This document shows, one piece after another, positions 26,101 through 39,651 of a DNA stretch of 64,000 nucleotides. The translations under genes were made by a program, and so were the position numbers. Under the pieces are notes generated by a model. It did no database searches, was not told the DNA's origin, and saw nothing but the letters and a program-made list of their open reading frames with translations. Source of the stretch: Lycorma delicatula (Eukaryota; Arthropoda; Insecta; Hemiptera; Fulgoridae); NCBI RefSeq assembly GCF_047948215.1, contig NC_134458.1, positions 146,576,536-146,640,535 on the forward strand, read 5' to 3'. Positions within the stretch are counted from its first letter, which is position 1; every line of letters starts with the position of its first letter.

Positions 26101-29100
26101 TTCAGACTTTAAAAGTTATTTAATAATAAAAGAAGTAATATATGAAGTGAATTAGAAAACAGTATTAAAAAAAAATTCAGTAAAAGAATTCATGTTTGTT
26201 ACAAATATTTATATATTTATGCTTATATATGTCAAGGTTTGAAATTAATAAATCTTTTATTCTGATCAGTATATACATTATATAAATCATGTCAGGAATA
26301 TGTAGATATATTACTACAACACAGATAAGAAAAGGAACTAGCCCTAGTATTTTTCCTGACTGAATCAAGGTAAACCATGATATAACTTGACAAGAGCAGA
26401 ATCACAAAATTCATAATTAATAACAAAATTAAAAAGCAGATGTGATTAAAATCAGTATTATTTATTTAAAATATAAACAAATGAAATAATGTTAAGATAA
26501 ATTTTAGAAGTTGTGAAATATAAAAAATAGCTACAAAAATAATTTAGTAGGTGTAAATGGAAATTTCATGAACATGTAATCTACACATTTAACAGAGTGC
26601 AGAAAGTTCAACGTTTTTAACTTTTTAATTAATACTCGACAACAGAGTAATATTATTTATGCAAAGAAGATTTTTAATTTTATTTTAAATAAATTGGTAG
26701 AATTTTTTTTTTAAATCATTCAGTAATTTATTAAATATTGCAATAAAAGCATAATAATGCCTGTTCTTGTAAGGTGAAATATTGTGCTGTCTTAAACAAA
26801 TAAATGATTGAATGAAAGATCATTATATTATTTTTGCAACCGTTAAATTTTTAACCCAAATAAAAAACTGGTAATGTTAACAAAGTTTACTTCTTTAAAA
26901 AATTGCTATGACTCATATACAACAATTTTGTTTAATAAATATGGAATCATAATCTATTTTTAACTAGAATATATTAAAGTTTAAAATATTTCAACTGTTT
27001 TGGGTAGATTGCTATTTTTACATAGGCCACTGCTTCTTTTACCCTGGTAAATAAACATTCACAGAATCTAATTCAGAAATTCCATGATTTATATCATTTT
27101 ATAGATACAGAGAGTTATGAGTAACCTGGAATTTTATATTTTCAAACTGGAATCCATTATTATAGATTATCAAGCTTTTTTGACTGGAATGAGCAAAGCA
27201 ATCAACTAATATGCAAAACTTTTTGCATACAGAAAAATACATGAAACATATGTATTTAGATGGAAGTAAGTCTTTATCAGCTTTACATAATCAGCACCAC
27301 AGCCCCACGTACAGCTTAGTCCCTTTCAATCAGTCTGAAGCCATAGCCATACTCCCAAACTGTAATCACGAGTGATACTGTAAAGAAAGGATAGTGATAT
27401 AGGCTCTCACAGAAGCAAGACAAACAACCCTACTCAAAGGAGAACTTCAAGGTCCTCCAGAGATTAGAGAATCTTTATGATTTTTCATTAACTATTTTAA
27501 GTTTATGCGGCATCAGATTGTTTATCTTCAGACATTAAAAAGCCATCTATGTTTAAATTTTAGGTTCTTTTAGGATTAACTTTTAATTGTCTGGCATGTG
27601 GAATTATCCAGCTAAAGTACAAACCCTTGCTGGATGACTTAAAAAACTTCAGATTTACAGTTGACTATCTAGTTTGCCTACATCAATAAAATAAAGAGAA
27701 ATGCTGGAAGATTTACAATAAATGACTTAAGCAAACAAAGATGCATAATTTTAAAAATAGATTAACATATGAATGTTTCAGTAAATGGAGAAAAGAGTAG
27801 AAAGTTAAAGCATTTTAATAAAAAGCGATAAATGACTAGAAGTATGAAAAGGAACTAAGAATAAACAAAGAAAAAGAATAGAAATACTATGCCAATTAAA
27901 AAAAGCAGTAAGTTGTGTATTAGAAAAGAATAAACTTACAAAGTAAAAGAGAAAAAATCAAATATTATTGTATTGAAATTCTGGCATTATGTTTTATTCC
28001 AATAACTTGAATCATTTAATATAAAGTTGATGATGAGTTAAGACCTCCACAATAGAGCTGAAACCGGAGGATCTGTATTGGAACCTTTGTCAGATTTGAC
28101 ACATACAACAAAATTCATTTCATTGTAAAAAAAAAGGAAATAGAGAAAAGATTGGCTGTAAATAGACGTTAGCATGTGATTAGAAGAAGAATAAATAATT
28201 AAATAAAAGGAACAAAATAATGTTTACTAGCCTTTTACATACTGAATTGTAGCCTGGTTATGAGGTAAGAACTTAAATTTTTAATACATCTTTTTTGCCC
28301 TACTCAATCACCATAATATTTAGATTGTTCAATTATTACAGAAAATAACAGTTTTATCGTTTTGATGGAGTATAACTGACTGAGAAATGATTAAATGAAA
28401 ATTAAAGATCTTTGTTATAAACATATGACAAAATTGTATGCCATATTTGGCTGGAGAAGGCACAAACATGTCCCTCACTATCAGATCCTCTTTTGGCTTT
28501 ACTTAGTTTTTCAAGAGCTCAACATAAAAAAGATTCTGAATTTGAAAAAGCTGTATTAAATTAATCATATATTGGCCATTAAATAGAATTACAATTTGAG
28601 AAAAATTCCTTTTTCATTTTCCCACCTACAAAAAAAAAATGAAATAAATGATACAAGATGATTAAGACAGTTTTCAAAGCAACTTGAAAAATTTTTTCCC
28701 ATAAAATTCTGAAATTAATTAACAAGTTCCTGTTTATTTGTGAAACTGCAAACATATGGAATTGTCTTTTTACTAATGACTTCATCAATCAGCCAAAAAA
28801 ATTCTTAAATCTGAATTGTTTCCAGTAACAGTTATAAGTAATTTTGAGATACCATGGACCAGGCTTAATTAAGATACCAAGGTTTAATTAAGATATGTTA
28901 CAAACCATGTGTTTGAGTAGCTGTGCGCTATCATTGGGGCAGCTCTGACTTAATGAAAGAATTGGTATAGGCCAGTATTTTTATTACAAATTGTTATATT
29001 TTAGATTAGCTTTTGATCCTTTTCAAAGCCTTGGGACTGTTTTTTGTACCAATTGTAATATCACATGTTCAACATTCAACATTGGATAATTTATTATATT

Positions 29101-29166
29101 TTGATCTGAGTGTTTATATTGTAATTTGTGTTTGATCTATAATGTCATTTTTTCTTTGTTTGACAG
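20148..29166 (+). other. Long A+T-rich intron or intergenic stretch
   Basis: About 9 kb without supported coding sequence. The open frames are short and hydrophobic or Phe/Leu-rich, as expected from T-rich DNA. A 9-bp-arm hairpin lies at 25002-25024. A somewhat G+C-richer island at about 27290-27480 codes for nothing I recognise. It is most simply the intron following exon D. Confidence 0.5.
25002..25024. repeat. Hairpin, 9-bp arms
   Basis: TGAACAACT and AGTTGTTCA pair around a GCATC loop. No adjacent gene end is recognised, so this may be chance. Confidence 0.5.
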
Positions 29167-29233
29167 AAGCAAGAAGAAATGTACCAGTGGTGCTAGTCAC
29201 AGAGAAGAAGTGATATCGCAAGCCATCAAATAA
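29167..29233 (+). CDS. Candidate alternative last exon E
   Basis: A TTTCTTTGTTTGACAG acceptor ends at 29166. If joined to the two bases left by exon D, the first base completes a codon and the frame reads SKKKCTSGASHREEVISQAI plus one Lys before TAA at 29231-29233. The Lys/Ser-rich style fits the upstream exons. An AATAAA at 29911, followed by a GT-rich stretch, could end the transcript. The other frame gives ARRNVPVVLVTEKK and a stop, which is also short. Without RNA evidence it could be a pseudo-exon. Confidence 0.38.
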
Positions 29234-32000
29234 AGATTTTTAAATTCTTGGCATTGGCAGACTGATTCTGGATCTCAAATCAATTTTTAATTTTCTTTTT
29301 TTTATTTGTTTTTTTCTTTATATTTTCTCAGCTATTATTTAAAAAACTCTAAGCTAAATATTAAACATAAATTAATTAAATATTTGCATTTGATTGGTCA
29401 GATGGTATAAAAATACTTAAATTATTGCTTTTAAATGACTGCTATTTACTTATATTTTTGTGTATATTATTTTTATTGATATTGTTATATACTAATATTT
29501 TTTTTTTTATTATAAACTTATTAAGTTTTAAGTAATAATATGAGTTCCTATTTAAGAAAAGATTTTTTGCTTTATTTAAGCTCTCTCACTATATATAGAA
29601 TTTAACTACATGATTTAATATTACTCTATTAAAAAAATAATAATTTGAAAAATCAACCATATTTATTAATGATAAGTATTTAACTTAATTACTTTTTGTC
29701 ACTTAGTGACACTTATTTGAAATTTTCTTATATAATTTCTCAAAAGTCTTAACAGACCTTTGCTTTCTTTATATTGCATAATTTATAAATTTTGTGTTAT
29801 ATTTAGTGGGCATATTTATAAATTTAGTGGGCATCAGTATTGCAACTTATGCTCTTGCACAGATAATGAAGGAACAAAGAAATTTGGATTACAATATGTT
29901 TAGAAAGTAAAATAAAGTCATTCAAGGATTGCTGTATTGTTTGTAATGAATTGTGATGGTGTATGCTTAAAAAAAAGTGCAATGAACACCATAAAATATC
30001 TCACTAAGGCTGTGTTTTTTAACATTCTGTTTTGAAAGAATGTTGTAAACATAATTTTTTTTTTTTTTCTATTTAATTTTGTTGAATTTCATTATATTTA
30101 TTTTAGTTTCATCAGATAACATTAAAAATATTTTCCATTCTAAATCAAATTTGCAGTCAGACAAATTTAACATTAAAGTAAAAATTTTTAGTCTTGTTTA
30201 ACCATGATGTCTAAAGAACATAATAAAAAAAAATAATAATAATAATTTTAAAAGAAAGTTAAACAACCACTATTTCTAGATAAGTTATTTTAGTGGACAA
30301 TTATTTTTGGAGTTCACTAAACCAATTTTGGTTAACCATATGGAAAAAATAAATATATATAAAGATGAAAAAATAAATATGTATAAAGATGTCAAAGTGT
30401 ACTCAGTAGCAGGATTAAGGCAATGGAAAAAGCAAAATTTATTTTTTCTTTCTTATTATTATTTTAGTATATCTACTCCATCTCTTTCTCATTTCATTTT
30501 TTTTGTTTCTTAAAAAGAAATCCAAAATTTTCTTATAAAGCTCCAGAGCTTTTCAAAATAAATTAAAAAAACTTTTTATGTGTTATACTTTGAAATGCAT
30601 ACATTTTAAATGATTTCATGTTCCAAATTATTCAAATTTATAATCTTTTATTTATAAATAAAAATTTCACAGATTCCCCAAAAATAATTATAATGGGGGA
30701 TTTAGTAAATTAGAATTCAAATGCAGCATTACTTGAAAACAAGATTTTTTTTTAATTATTCAACTTTTAAGTGTGGTTGTTTTCTTCAATTAATTCTATT
30801 TAAATCTGAAAACAAAACTGGAAAAAAACAGTATGAACACTTCATTTCTTTTCTTTTTCTGTACCTTTCGAACATTTAAGTAAATATAGAGAAGTATAAA
30901 ATGTAAATGTTTAATTGCAGTATAAAACCTTTTAAGTACGAGGAAGTGTTACTTAAAAGGGAGTGTTTCAAAGGTAGGTAAAAACATAATTTTGTGTTAA
31001 CTGCAACTGACATTTTATGTTTTTTTATTCGCATTAAACATTCTTAACTGTTTGATAGTTAAAATATTTTAACATACTTAATTTACTTTATTAAAAAACT
31101 TTTACAGTAAAAAAAAGTAGTAAAACATTTAATTCACTAATTGAGGGAAAAATATGTGTATAAATTAATTTAATTAAAGAAATTAAATTTTACATCAAAA
31201 AGTGGTTCATTTTTATGGATATAATATTCATGAATAAATTATTACAAAATAAAATTCTGTTATTTAAAACTTTTAACTTTCCATTAAAAAGTATAGGTGA
31301 AAATGAATTAATTTATTATTTTAATCAATAACACTATTTACACAAACAATTTTTGTACTCATATATACGATTCATTTTGTCTTGCCTTAATTTATCAGTT
31401 TTCAATCTACACATTTTTTTTGCAATTTATAACTAATTTTATAAATCATTGATGTATTTTTTTTTATGACTAACATATTTAATATTATTATTATTTATTG
31501 ACTTCTACTCTATCATGGATTATAATATTTTCTCTGTTTTATTATTATTTTATAAATATATATATTATTTATATAAATTTACGTATGAATATATACTTAT
31601 GAAATAATTACTTTTTGAAAACTCAAGAACAGATTGTAAAGTTTAAGATAAGCTAATAAATAAATATATTTTCATTACTTTATTCTACTTCATTAACGAG
31701 TTAGATATTCTGTTGTTCTAGGCAACCACTACACAACCTTTTCTCCTTACAACCACTACGCCAACTATTTTTGTTAATGTTTTACCATTTCAGATGTTTT
31801 AGCAATTAGCACGTTTGGTTCTGGACCAGCTAATCTCAAATTGATTTATTAAAAAGGTTTTCTTTTTCCTGTATCATTTCATCCTTCTCATCTTCCTCAT
31901 TAGAATACTTAGGTAGCATATCCAAGATCATAATAGCAATAACAATGTTTAATGTTGATTTTTCAAACATTAAACTAGAGTTACGGATGACCTTGAATGA
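29234..32000 (+). other. Possible 3' UTR of exon E, then A+T-rich DNA
   Basis: The first ~700 bases could be the 3' UTR of the short form ending at the AATAAA at 29911. After that only A+T-rich, non-coding-looking sequence is seen, with poly-T and poly-A runs (for example about 30055-30068). Confidence 0.45.
29911..29916 (+). terminator. AATAAA polyadenylation signal candidate for the short form
   Basis: AATAAAG is followed 20-55 bases later by a GT-rich stretch (GTATTGTTTGTAATG and TGTGATGGTGTATG), the usual layout of an insect cleavage site. It lies about 680 bases after the stop of exon E. Confidence 0.4.
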
Positions 32001-32960
32001 ACACGCCAGTGCAGTCTAATGACAGGGGGGCTCGTCAGTTGAGCAAGGGCTACGATGCCAGAGAAAGCAATGCGTATACTATGGTTTTATGAAAGTGGAT
32101 CTGTTATTGCTGTTCATAAACATTTTTGTTTAGAGTACAGCCTTGATCCTCCTAATAAAGACTCTAATAAACATTGCTATCAGCAGTTTAAGGATATCAC
32201 AAAAAGATACCGGCAGACCTCCTGACTCCAAGGAAGTTGTGGATCGAATAAGAGAAACTTTTCAGAGGTACCTGGGTAAATCAACTCATTGTGTGTGAGT
32301 TTGGAAACTGGTTATACCACAATCAACAGTTGTGAAGGTTCAATAGAAGTACCTAAAATCTTCTCCATACAAAACTCAGTTGGAGCATGTGATTGAGGAT
32401 GATATAAACCATGCTATTAAAACTTTGCTGCGGACATTCTTGATAAAGTGAATGAAGATAATGTCCATTTGTAGAAAAATTAATCTTTTCTGACAAAGCT
32501 ACCTCCCATGTTTCTGGTCATAGTAACCTTCGTATGGTGTATATGGTGGCATGGTGGGGTAGAGAGAACCCTCATGTCATTTAACATTATGCCAGTTTAA
32601 CACAGTGTGATAAACTGAAAATTAACATTTGGTGTACGTTGACTGTTTATGAAGTTATCAGACCATTCTTCTTCACCCAGCCAATGGTTACTAGTGCTAG
32701 TTATCTAGACATGTTACAGGAGTATGCAGTATCAAAAATTGAACATTGACAACTCAACATTTACTTCCAACAAGATGGCACACCACTGCACTGGGGTTTA
32801 TATGTTGTTGACTACCTACATGAACAATTTCTTCAGTGATGGATTGGCTGTGTGAACCAATTCCTTGGCCACCTTGACCCCATGACATTACACCACTCAA
32901 TTTCTTTCACTTGTAAAAGACAGGATGAATGGCATTTTTTATTGTAGGTCTGCCAGGTTA
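32000..32960 (+). pseudogene. Decayed mariner/Tc1-like transposase relic
   Basis: Plus-strand blocks in shifting frames resemble a mariner-type transposase: LIFSDKATSHVSGHSNLRMV near 32485-32545 (canonical FSDEA), WWGRENPHV near 32555-32580, IYFQQDGTPLHWGLYVVDYL near 32758-32820 with the FQQDG catalytic block intact, then PIPW-like and DPMTLHHS in place of the SPD-F-WG block. Many stops and frame changes show it is old. I could not define terminal repeats. The relatives at 9498 and 41813 are different subfamilies by wording. Confidence 0.8.
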
Positions 32961-33289
32961 AATCTTATACTTTTCTGATTTTGGAGATTCTGTTTTGTCA
33001 AAAAGATCTTTCTTTTAATTTGCACTCTATGATTTCCTTTAAATATTTTAACTGCTGAACACTAGTCTAATTTCATTCCCATTAATTTTGATTTTATTTG
33101 TGTAGAGAGGGTCAGTCGCCATAATTTTTTTGTTTTCTCATAACAGTTTCTTAATCCAATTTTATGGGCTTTATTTTCGAGGCTAGAAATTTATGAGCAA
33201 AATTAATTCATGTACAAAGCCAGGAGGACCAAGTCCTCGGCAAATCCTAAGCAGTTTATTTTAATAACTTAACCTCCTCTTCCAATTTG

Positions 33290-33535
33290 ATCCTGCCAAA
33301 TTTTCATTATACAGTCCAGAGCAATGTTAGTCTGGAACAGAGTCAGGTTGACCACTCTTGAGACATGTGGTTAATTGAAACCCAACCACCAAAAAACACT
33401 GGTATCCACAGTATTGCATTCAAATCCATATAAAAGCAACTGCCTTTACAAGGACTTGAATCTTAGAACTCTGAACTTTGAAAGTCAGCTGATTTTATAA
33501 TAGCAAGTTTAATCACTAGACTAACCCATGTATAC
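33290..33535 (-). mobile_element. tRNA-derived SINE, family 1, copy 2
   Basis: A truncated minus-strand copy. It shares ACATGTGGTTAATTGAAACC, CACTGGTATCCACAGT, ACAAGGACTTGAATCTTAGA and the tRNA-like end CACTAGACTAACCCATG with the copy at 39349-39651. It is more diverged than that copy. Confidence 0.8.
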
Positions 33536-36428
33536 TTATATATACCTGCCAGATGGTCAAATATAATATGGTGAAATATAATTATAATTATCTTACAATG
33601 TCAATGTTATTGACATTATTCAACTAATTATAAAATAATAAAATCAAACTATAAACTATATATATTTTTTATGTAAGTAATACATTTTATTTATTTATAA
33701 ATAATAAATATAAATTATACATAATATATTGAAGTTAATTTTAAGATTAATATTTATTACAGTAGAGTTTGCAAATATTAAACATCAAAAATTTATTAAA
33801 ATTTAATGAGAGAACAATAATGTTCATTCAGGAAAGTCTTAATAGACTTTTCATTCACAACTGGTTTTTTCAAATGTTCTTTAAATTTTTATCTTTTAAT
33901 GTTATAAACAAATTATGGGTAAATAAGTTGTTGGTAATTGTTTGTTTTCAGGGTTGCATCATCAAATCAATAATTAAACTAAATTGAAATTAATTTTTTT
34001 TTTCATGTATTATTGTTTACTTTAACCATATTCTTTAGAACTGATATTATTTATTATTTCTTTAATTACTTAAAAATCTAAACTTCAAATCCTAACTGGG
34101 ATTAACTAATATTAGTATTTTATGATTGTGGATAATTATCTTGCCAGATGAATCTGATCTCATTTTTTTTTTATTCTAGTTAGCCAACTAGTAGAGTGGT
34201 ACTAGTTGGCTATTTTGTCAAACAGGATCCCTCGCTTTGTGTATTTTATAATATATTTATCCATTTTAATTTTTTTAAATTCTGTTCACAGCAGCACAGA
34301 TCACATTGTATACTTAAAATAAAAATTGAATTGTAGCATAGTAGAACTTATTCTTTCCATAAAAAAAATTAATGTTACATTCAACAAATATACATAAATA
34401 TTTATTTGTCTGAGAGTTTGAGAGTTGTCATGACACTTATGGTATAGCCTGAACTAACTCTGAACAGAGTAAAGCAGGTGCTATTTTCTTTGATGTAAAT
34501 TGAATTGTTGGCTTCACCTGGGTGCTTTTAAGATTTTAAATCTTTTATTTTGAAATTTGATTGCCTAACATCAAGTCCTTTAGCCCAACAAGTCACAGTC
34601 CTTTCAAATCAAAGGCTGTTAACTGAAACCAAGTGAGAAAAATATTTCAATATAATGAGCAATCAAATTTAGTTAAAGGTCTTTTAACCGAGTTAGTTTG
34701 AGGATCTTGGAACATTGCATAAAAGTTGATTAGTTATTGGCTGTTATGTGTTATATCAAAATGATAATATCCTGAACTAGATGAATTAGTGGTCATAAAT
34801 TTCTGAATTATTTATGTAAAAAAAATCCAATTCAAGAGAAGATATGTGTCAGTACTGTTAAACTTCATTCTTTACAGAATGTATAAAATTAACACTGTTA
34901 GTAATAATAATTCATAATTGATCACAAATGATAAAACATTATACATGTCCTATGATGTCTTTACACACCTAAAGAAGAAGGTTTGAGTAATTACACAGAA
35001 CAGTCAAAAAGAAGTAGGGTAAACAATTGAGTCTGTTCTAAGAATCAGGCTTTTTAGATTTTTAGAAACATATGACAATGATATATATCCATTTATTACA
35101 ACTTCAAAAATATATGTCACAGTTTTATTTTGCTCCAAATTAAAATCAACTACACCAGTTCATTGCTATTTAACCCCCAAATGTGATGGTACATAAGCAT
35201 ATTATTTGCAAGAATTCTCAGGAAAAGGTTTATCATATGAAATGTTTAACAGAATTTGATTATGAGGAATTATAGATATAGAATTTATAGATAAGGGCAA
35301 CTCCAAATTAATTTCTAATTGGGTGTTAAAAATAACCATTTGGCATAGCTATATTTGTAGTAACCATCAGCAACCTACAACTTTATTACATGTCCATCTG
35401 CTGACTATTTTTTTCATTGCTGGTAAAGCAATAAGTTACTTGAAGAAACATGTCACTGTTATTCTCACTAACTGTGAAATATTTTGCAAGCAGAAGGATA
35501 TAGCATTACCAAGATGCATCAGATATTGTTTAATATTTGTGGTAATGATATTTTCATAGTTAGGTGAACAAATGGATATACAGTTGAGCATTTTGGGAGT
35601 GTGAACTTTTCTTTGAGAATTCATAGATCCTGAGGCCATAATAACATCAGAAGTTTATTGGGAAACATTGAAGAAGTTTTAGAAGTCAATCCAAAACATA
35701 TATCATTTAATAAAGGTGTTGTTCTTCTGTTCTTTTCCATGATAATCCTCTTTTACAAATCATACAAAGATTTTACTTGAGCAGCTTAAGAGCAAATTTT
35801 TTCCATCTTTCATAGCATAGATGTGGCAACAAGTGACAACTATTTTACCTTGAAAATATATCTTTATATATTGGGGAGATGTAAGTCTGGTTGGCTACTC
35901 AGTGCTTTGAAACCCATTGAGGGCCTCATGGGTATGGTTAATGGCTGGCTGAGACCCTGATGACAGAGCTGTTTAATGAGGGTCTGCAACAGCTTGGTCC
36001 CAGATCACAGTAAGCACCTGAATATTTATGGTAATGTTGTTCTCTATCAGCCATATTACTTTTCCAAGCTCTAACACCCATCCTCACTGAGATTTCTTGT
36101 CCAGTTACAAGGCATATTTTGTGATTTTTTTTTTTAGATTTAGGGAGTTAACACCTAACCCAATCCAACCTGCAAGATCAAGTGATTTGCAGTCAGGGTT
36201 TGCTTTATCTATCCTTTGATAATCCAATACTAAAAAGTGTATGTCTTCAGTAAATTATGTTTTGAAACTCAAAAATGAATAATATTTATTTATTAATAAA
36301 AAATAATTATAATAATCTTGTTGCTATGAAATAAAATAAATTTTTTGTAGCTTAAACTTTAAATCTTACACTTTAGACAGTTTTTATTAGTTATTTCACA
36401 CACAAAAGGTTTTTTTCTATATTACAAA
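33536..36428 (+). other. A+T-rich DNA upstream of exon F
   Basis: No supported gene. There is a perfect 11-bp-arm hairpin at 34181-34212. At about 35880-36230 lies a moderately G+C-rich segment (words like GGTTGGCTACTCAG and GCTGAGACCCTGATGAC) that I cannot assign and that may be an old element. Confidence 0.5.
34181..34212. repeat. Perfect hairpin, 11-bp arms
   Basis: TAGCCAACTAG and CTAGTTGGCTA pair around TAGAGTGGTA. It may be the remains of a small palindromic element. Confidence 0.6.
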
Positions 36429-36445
36429 ATGCAAAATAATCCAAG

Positions 36446-37118
36446 ATTACATGGAATTAAAGATCAGATCGAAGAAATGGCATATAGTGCTGTGGCAATG
36501 ACAGAATTGGCAATGGATTTAAAAGACCGAACAGCATGTTGTGAAAAATATTCGTGTTACCTTCGAAGTTTAGCTTGGCGTGCTGGAAGAGTAATAATAG
36601 CTATGCAGCAATCAAGTAGATCATTTTTATCATTTGCCCAAAAACTTGCTATTGCAAGTATTAAAAATATTGATTCACTTCCTGTTTCAGAAAATATGTT
36701 AGAAACTCGATCAGAATTAGAAAAATTGTTATCTATCCTAGAAAAAGAATTATTAGATGTTGGTGATTTTGAACCGATAGATCAACATAGTAGATGGGAA
36801 AATTTACATGAACAAAGTATCTCAGAAAAAATTAGTCAACTTGAAATGAAGCAAAGATCAGGTGAAAATTCTTTGCCAACAACCAGTAGTTCACGTTCAT
36901 TTAGATTAGAAATTGATGAAAAATACCCAGAAAACTGGTCTAAAGAATCATTTGATTTAAGTAGTGTAGTGAGTCTTCCTCCTGTACCAGAGGATATATT
37001 TACAACATTTAACAAACCAAAACAGAGTTCAAGCTTTTCTTCACTTAGAAGTCTTCGTAAAGTAAAACTGTGCCTTCAGCGTGCCAGTGGTAGTGATCCT
37101 GATGATGAGGATACTGAG
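36446..37118 (+). CDS. Exon F, conserved-looking helical C-terminal region
   Basis: The frame codes for about 224 residues from LHGIKDQIEEMAYSAVAMTE, through LAMDLKDRTACCEKYSCYLR and SLAWRAGRVIIAMQQSSRSF, to a Ser- and acid-rich tail. The first ~110 residues look helical and globular, with four cysteines, unlike the disordered exons A-D. The donor GAG/GTATGT starts at 37119 and leaves phase 0, matching exon G. The 5' end is uncertain: the first AG after the pyrimidine tract ends at 36445 and gives a phase that fits exon D. The ATG at 36429 in the same frame could instead start a separate gene or isoform (MQNNPRLHGIKDQ). I do not recognise the family. Confidence 0.8.
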
Positions 37119-38861
37119 GTATGTTAATTTTTTAATTATTTTATTATTGTTTGGCAGAATTATATGAATTTACCTAATTTATGAAAAGGAAAGAAATCAA
37201 TTAAAGCATAACAATAATGCAACCAAATGTTTGTAGAAGTAAATTAGTAGTCAAAATAACAGAATAAAAGATACTAAGTAAGATGTTAGGTAAATACATA
37301 AATATGGAGTATATGCATTGTATTACACTAATTTTTTTTCACTCTTAAGTGAACCAATACACAGAAATATAGTGTTGATAAATTTCCTTTTTTTCTTATG
37401 TAACTTTGAGGTAATACTATGATATTTTTTGCTTCAACTTTCGATCTATTTAATATTGAACATATACAGCAAACACCCTCTGCCAAAAATTCTTGAAAAA
37501 TTATATTCTACTGTCTTTATAGATCTCATTTTCTGTTCTAATCCTTTAACCTAAGTGAATTTACTTCATCCCACACACATTATACATTTGTATTTAGAGA
37601 AATATTAGGACATCCTTGTTTACTGGTAGAGACTTCATAAGCTGGAGCCACTGGATCCTGTGTGACATGATGGACAGTCCGTATGAGAAAACACCAAAAA
37701 AGATATAGGCTGTACAGATCTTGGCATCCTCAACATGAAGGTTCTAGCAGTTAGACCCACACCTACAGAACTGATAAAGGAGATTTAGGAATCAAGGATA
37801 AGAAAAAGGGAATGGATGATATAAAAGAATGTTTCTACCTTTAGAGGAACTATAGTACCTAACATACCCAGATGAAAGCTCAAGGTCCTTTTCAGTCAGG
37901 AAGGATTATTATTATTAAAAGGATAATATATCTAATATGTGAGGAGAGGGGGTACTATTAATTTCTGCCAGATGTAATTTATAAAGTTCTTCAGTGTAGG
38001 TGTGAGCTGATAGTGTTCATATTAGGTTATAATATATGTAAGAAAGTTGCTTGTTTGTACTATGTGGGGTGGTTACTTGTGTTGTTGTTAAGAGTGTTGG
38101 ATGTAGTGGGTCTTCTGTGCATTTAAAATGTATTTATAAATTTTGGATATGATGAGATCACGAGGTTAACTGATTTGTTGTGTTCATATTCTGCAATGAA
38201 GAATAAATTATGTGTTGCTATTTTGTTGTGGATGTGAGGAATATGAGATGTATTTTTCTTTCATTTGAAAAGATGTTACGATAGCATCAAAATAATAATT
38301 CCATTTCAGTCAACCTTCAGTGAACAACCAAATAAATATTGTTTTCTTAGTGAAGTTTCTAATAGAATTTACAGCTAAATAATCTTTAGATCGCCCAGTA
38401 TAAAATTACCATTACCAGTTAGAAATATTAACTCAATAGATTTAAAAAATGTATAAATTCAATATATTTAGTACTTAAAAATAATAACATTATTGAAGCA
38501 AAGCAACAGTTAGTTCAAAAGCTTCCCCATAAAAGTTCAAGTGATAGATAACCCCATAGTTATTGCATGAATATCCTTGTATAGAAGCAATGAGATGGAA
38601 AGAAGTGGTGGGAGAACCATGAAGCAGAATAAGATAAGGCAGAATAAGTGTTAGCTGATTCAATAAAAGAGAAATCAGTATTCAATATGTTGAAATTTGT
38701 TTATTGTTATATTTTACATTCCTATTACACAGTATCCAGTTGAATAAACAACTAAAATTTATTTGTTTGTCTTTTAATATAAATGTATAAAGTTTTTGAT
38801 ACAAGTTTTCAGATTAGCAGTAACCATGTTCAGATAATCTCTATATAGCTCTTTGTGGAAC

Positions 38862-38950
38862 AATACAATCATCTCTGCCTTTCATGCAGAAGGTGTTAGG
38901 TACAAATCCTAGTCATGCTTGGTATTTTTCATATGCTACAAAATTCATCT
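38862..38950 (+). mobile_element. tRNA-derived SINE head, family 2, copy 1
   Basis: CTCTGCCTTTCATGCAGAAG is followed by a tRNA B-box-like GGTACAAATCC and then by GGTATTTTTCATATGCTAC. Similar heads lie at 57177, 62484 and 63148. The A-box side is eroded. Confidence 0.55.
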
Positions 38951-39348
38951 CTCATTACCATTTGTATCTGTAATTGAGTATTGACTAACCTGACTTTAAA
39001 AGATATAAATAAGCATAGCTTATAACAAACAATATAAATATAGAAATATCTCTTTATGAAGAATCCTAATTTAAATAATTCAGGGACAGAATATTTAATA
39101 TACACCAAATTTCAGTTTTAGGTTTGATTTAGGCATAAGTTGTTATAAAAAATTGTAGGGGAGAAAGATCTCTCATAAAACTGAAAGTATTTCTCAAATC
39201 CAGATTGAAAATCTGAACCTTATGAGTTAAAAAAAATTTGAGATGAAAAAATTGAAGAATTTATTTTTGATTTCTAATGAAATCATTAATTTAGATTCTT
39301 ATTCCTGTATTTGCAGTGTTGTTTAATGTGTCCAGTCACTGAAGATAT

Positions 39349-39651
39349 GACCCACCGGGTTGGTCTAGTGGTGAACGCGTCTTCCCAAATCAGCTGATTT
39401 GGAAGCCGAGAGTTCCAGCGCAAGTCCTAGTAAAGCCAGTTATTTTTACATGGATTTGAATGCCAGATCGTGAATACCGGTGTTCTTTGGTGGTTGGGTT
39501 TTCAATTAACCACACATCTCAGGAATGGTCGAACTGAGAATGTACAAGACTACACTTCATTTACACTCATACATATCATTCTCATTCATCCTCTGAAGTA
39601 TTATCTAAAGGGTAGTTACCGGAGGCTAAACAGAAAAAAAAAAAGAAAAAA
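39349..39651 (+). mobile_element. tRNA-derived SINE, family 1, best copy with target duplication
   Basis: A 15-bp target duplication, AGTCACTGAAGATAT, flanks the element exactly (39334-39348 and 39652-39666). The 5' head has an RNA polymerase III A box (TGGTCTAGTGGTGAA at 39361-39375) and a B-box-like AGAGTTCCAGCGCAAGTCC at about 39409-39427, as in a tRNA-derived SINE. The body carries the family landmarks CCGGTGTTCTTTGGTGGTTG and CAATTAACCACACATCTCAG. It ends in GGAGGCTAAACAG and an A-rich tail. It is about 300 bp long and inserted in the intron before exon G. An open frame seen across it is incidental. Confidence 0.92.
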
